A DNA stretch of 32,080 nucleotides, from NCBI RefSeq assembly GCF_023511815.1, contig NZ_JAIMAV010000025.1, positions 1 through 32,080 of the forward strand, given 5' to 3'. How positions within the stretch are numbered: the stretch's first letter is position 1; the number at the start of each line of letters is the position of its first letter. Origin of the DNA: Alicyclobacillus sp. (GTDB taxonomy: Bacteria; Bacillota; Bacilli; Alicyclobacillales; Alicyclobacillaceae). Under the pieces are notes generated by a model that worked only from the letters and a program-made list of their open reading frames with translations, did not search any database and was not told the DNA's origin. Of this stretch, positions 30,377 through 32,080 are shown one piece after another. A program made the position numbers and the translations under genes.

Positions 30377-31453
30377 ATGCACATCACTTGGCGAGCGGCC
30401 GTGGGGGTGGCCGTGTGTGCCGCGGGACTCACGGTGTTCGCGGGCACGGGCGAAGCGAAGGTGGCGGCGTCGGGGAACGCGGCGTCGGCGGGAGTTGGGT
30501 TTGGGGCGGCGGTTTTGACAGGCAACGGGATCGGGAGTGGGATTCGCCCGGCCTTGGAATGGCCGGACGGCTTGACGGCGGCGAACACGGTTGCGGCGGT
30601 GGCGCCTCCGTTTCAGTCGGTTCGTGGGATGGCCTTTCGCGAAGGGGTGCTGGCCACGGCGGACATCGTGGACACGTTGGCCAGTGTGCCCCTTGGCCTC
30701 GCCGGGGTTGATGCTGGGCCGGAGCAGGTGTGGGCGGCGGAGGTGCAGCGGGATCGGGCGGCGTACATCGCCACCGGTGCGGCGAGCCGTTCCGGTTCGT
30801 GGCAGGGGAAAAGTTCCGGGGATGGAGCGAGCGGATCCGCTGCGGCGGTGGACGCGACGAAGTCGGGGGCTGCGGCCGGTGAGGCCGTGCAGCGTGCGCG
30901 TTCGGGTGCGAAATCGGGTGGAAACGCGGGGACGGCGAATGCCGCGGCCGGCGGAAAGCCGGCCGGCGGGCAGGCGACCCACGGGCAGTCGGCTGGCGGC
31001 AGGCCGGCCGGGCAGGGGAATCGGCCGGGGGCGTCGGCGGGATCGGCGTCATTGTCGAGCCGCGCGGGCGATCCGGCGGCTGACGCGACGCTGGGCGCGC
31101 GCATCGCGCTCACGGCGGAGTCGTATCTCGGCGTGCCGTACCGGTGGGGCGGGACGTCCGAGCGCGGGTTCGACTGTTCCGGGCTTGTCCAGTACACGCT
31201 GGCGCGCGTCGGCATTCATGTGGGCCGCACGAGCTATGACCAGTACCAGTCTGGGCGTGTGGTCAGCCGGGCGAACCTGGAACCCGGAGATCTGGTGTTC
31301 TTCGACACGGATGGCCCCGGGGCGTCCCACGTCGGCATCTATGTCGGCGGGGGCCGGTTTGTCAACGCGACGAGCTCGGGGGTGCGGACCGATTCTCTCT
31401 CGAGCGGTTACTGGGCATCCCATTACCTCGGTGCCCGTCGGGTGCATCCGTGA
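30377..31453 (+). CDS. Secreted NlpC/P60 peptidoglycan endopeptidase
   Basis: A 358-residue exported enzyme that cuts peptide stems of peptidoglycan. A signal peptide (about residues 1-27) is followed by a poorly conserved region and a Gly/Ala/Ser-rich linker (about 130-235). The catalytic domain covers 240-358, with GVPYRWGGTSERGFDCSGLV giving nucleophile C267, ASHVGIYVG giving H318, and N330 in FVNATSSG as the third polar residue. LEPGDLVFF is the usual strand. No LysM or SH3 wall-binding repeat is present, so the low-complexity linker may take that role. The ATG at 30377 has AAAGGGG nine bases upstream. The c-di-AMP riboswitch in the leader ties its expression to turgor signalling. Confidence 0.93.
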   Translation: MHITWRAAVGVAVCAAGLTVFAGTGEAKVAASGNAASAGVGFGAAVLTGNGIGSGIRPALEWPDGLTAANTVAAVAPPFQSVRGMAFREGVLATADIVDTLASVPLGLAGVDAGPEQVWAAEVQRDRAAYIATGAASRSGSWQGKSSGDGASGSAAAVDATKSGAAAGEAVQRARSGAKSGGNAGTANAAAGGKPAGGQATHGQSAGGRPAGQGNRPGASAGSASLSSRAGDPAADATLGARIALTAESYLGVPYRWGGTSERGFDCSGLVQYTLARVGIHVGRTSYDQYQSGRVVSRANLEPGDLVFFDTDGPGASHVGIYVGGGRFVNATSSGVRTDSLSSGYWASHYLGARRVHP

Positions 31454-31474
31454 CTCCGCCGGATGTGCCCGGGC

Positions 31475-31846
31475 TCACCCCTGTCCGGGTGGGACGAATC
31501 CCGCCGTATCGGCGCTCCGATAGCGGTCAATCACCTGGCGGACCTCCTGGACCGCCTCCCACGGCAGGGATTTAACCATCTCGGCCGTGCGGACCACCTC
31601 CGACCATTGATCGGATGTGAGAGCCCCCTCGACCAGGTTCATCTGGCGGCGCTTCCGGTTGACCTCGTTGGCGGTGACGCCATATATCTGGGCGATCTCG
31701 GCGTCGCTGAGCCCCTGTTCCCAGGATAGGCGCCGCAGCTCCTCCCGCGAGATGAGCGGAAACGGCTTGGCCGGCGCCTGGCGCCATCCGGCCCGGTGCG
31801 GTGGTGTGTGGCGCAACCGGATCGACCTCCCTCCGCATGTGTTCAT
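31475..31846 (-). CDS. Small helix-turn-helix DNA-binding protein
   Basis: A 123-residue protein of unknown target. A basic, disordered-looking N-terminus (about residues 1-28) is followed by helices. ELRRLSWEQGLSDAEIAQIYGV and then TANEVNRKRRQMNL read as a helix-turn-helix (about residues 36-70). A second helical segment follows (TSDQWSEVVRTAEMVKSLP, then AVQEVRQVIDRY). I do not recognise a named family. The ATG at 31846 has GGGAGG at about seven bases on the minus strand; an in-frame ATG at 31882 lacks one. It is convergent with the NlpC/P60 gene, 21 bases away, and downstream of the DUF47 gene on the same strand. Confidence 0.7.
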   Translation of the reverse strand: MNTCGGRSIRLRHTPPHRAGWRQAPAKPFPLISREELRRLSWEQGLSDAEIAQIYGVTANEVNRKRRQMNLVEGALTSDQWSEVVRTAEMVKSLPWEAVQEVRQVIDRYRSADTAGFVPPGQG

Positions 31847-31957
31847 TGGGAAGCCTCCCCGGGATTTCCGCAGGCTATGCACGGGGGCACCTTTCCCACG
31901 GCAGTTGAAAACCGTCTCCGGGCCGGGTATTGGGTGTGCGATTGGACCACCGACGCG

Positions 31958-32080
31958 TCACGCGTTCTTGACGATCACGGAGTCCAACACGTCGGCCACG
32001 TCCTGGCAGCGGTCGGTGATGCCCTCGAGGATCTCGTACACTTCCTTCAGCTTGATGACCTCCAGCACGTCGCGATCCCG
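31958..32080 (-). CDS. DUF47 family (PhoU-like, YkaA-type) protein, C-terminal end
   Basis: Only the last 40 residues are in the window; the gene continues past the right edge. The visible end IKLKEVYEILEGITDRCQDV, followed by ADVLDSVIVKNA, matches the C-terminal helix of DUF47 proteins. These usually sit next to and regulate Pit-type phosphate transporters. A pit gene is therefore expected upstream or downstream of it, outside the window. The HTH gene follows on the same strand after about 110 bases. Confidence 0.82.
   Translation of the reverse strand, partial: RDRDVLEVIKLKEVYEILEGITDRCQDVADVLDSVIVKNA

Noticed and set aside
1-32080. CRISPR arrays, insertion sequences and prophage genes
   Set aside because: No spaced direct repeats of CRISPR type, transposase motifs or phage structural genes were seen on either strand.

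Overview
The window is GC-rich bacterial chromosome with dense, strongly biased codons, good Shine-Dalgarno sites, sigma-A-type promoters and ydaO-type riboswitches in front of cell-wall hydrolases. This points to a high-GC, spore-forming member of the Bacilli. Alicyclobacillaceae (Alicyclobacillus/Kyrpidia-like) is my best guess, by inference only: no rRNA or marker comparison was possible. No prophage, IS element or CRISPR array was seen; the only mobile element is an intein.

Left part (1-14330), housekeeping genes. A tRNA-Leu(CAG) sits on the minus strand. It is followed by dapF, a membrane protein, a small possibly spore-associated protein, a Nudix hydrolase, an MBL-fold hydrolase, a PduO-type cobalamin adenosyltransferase, a HAD phosphatase, nrdR, and an adenosylcobalamin-dependent ribonucleotide reductase (nrdJ). 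An intein interrupts nrdJ exactly before its catalytic cysteine. Then come a c-di-AMP riboswitch with a LysM/SleB-type wall hydrolase, an acyl-CoA thioesterase, a Trp-rich small protein, a stand-alone Ada zinc domain and a DUF4395 membrane protein.

Middle part (14409-29911), an amino-sugar catabolic island. A ROK repressor is divergent from a five-gene run: SSS symporter, AGE-family epimerase, neutral-ceramidase-like protein, a natural NagB-NagA fusion, and a SIS-domain protein. A DeoR repressor is divergent from a second run: APC permease, ROK sugar kinase, AgaS-like SIS deaminase/isomerase, class II tagatose/fructose-bisphosphate aldolase, and a PfkB-family sugar-phosphate kinase. Together these encode all five Aga-type steps (uptake and phosphorylation, deacetylation, deamination/isomerisation, second phosphorylation, aldol cleavage) without a PTS. 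GlcNAc/GalNAc-like substrates fit best; a glycated-amine substrate is an alternative for the second run. Both transporter promoters are followed by CcpA cre-like sites.

Right part (29912-32080). A second c-di-AMP riboswitch precedes an NlpC/P60 wall hydrolase. A small HTH protein and the 3' end of a DUF47 (PhoU-like) gene follow on the minus strand.

The points most worth a second look are the NagB-NagA fusion, the ceramidase-like protein whose amidase-motif serine is an arginine, the transporter-fed Aga pathway, the intein at the radical cysteine, and the paired c-di-AMP riboswitches.
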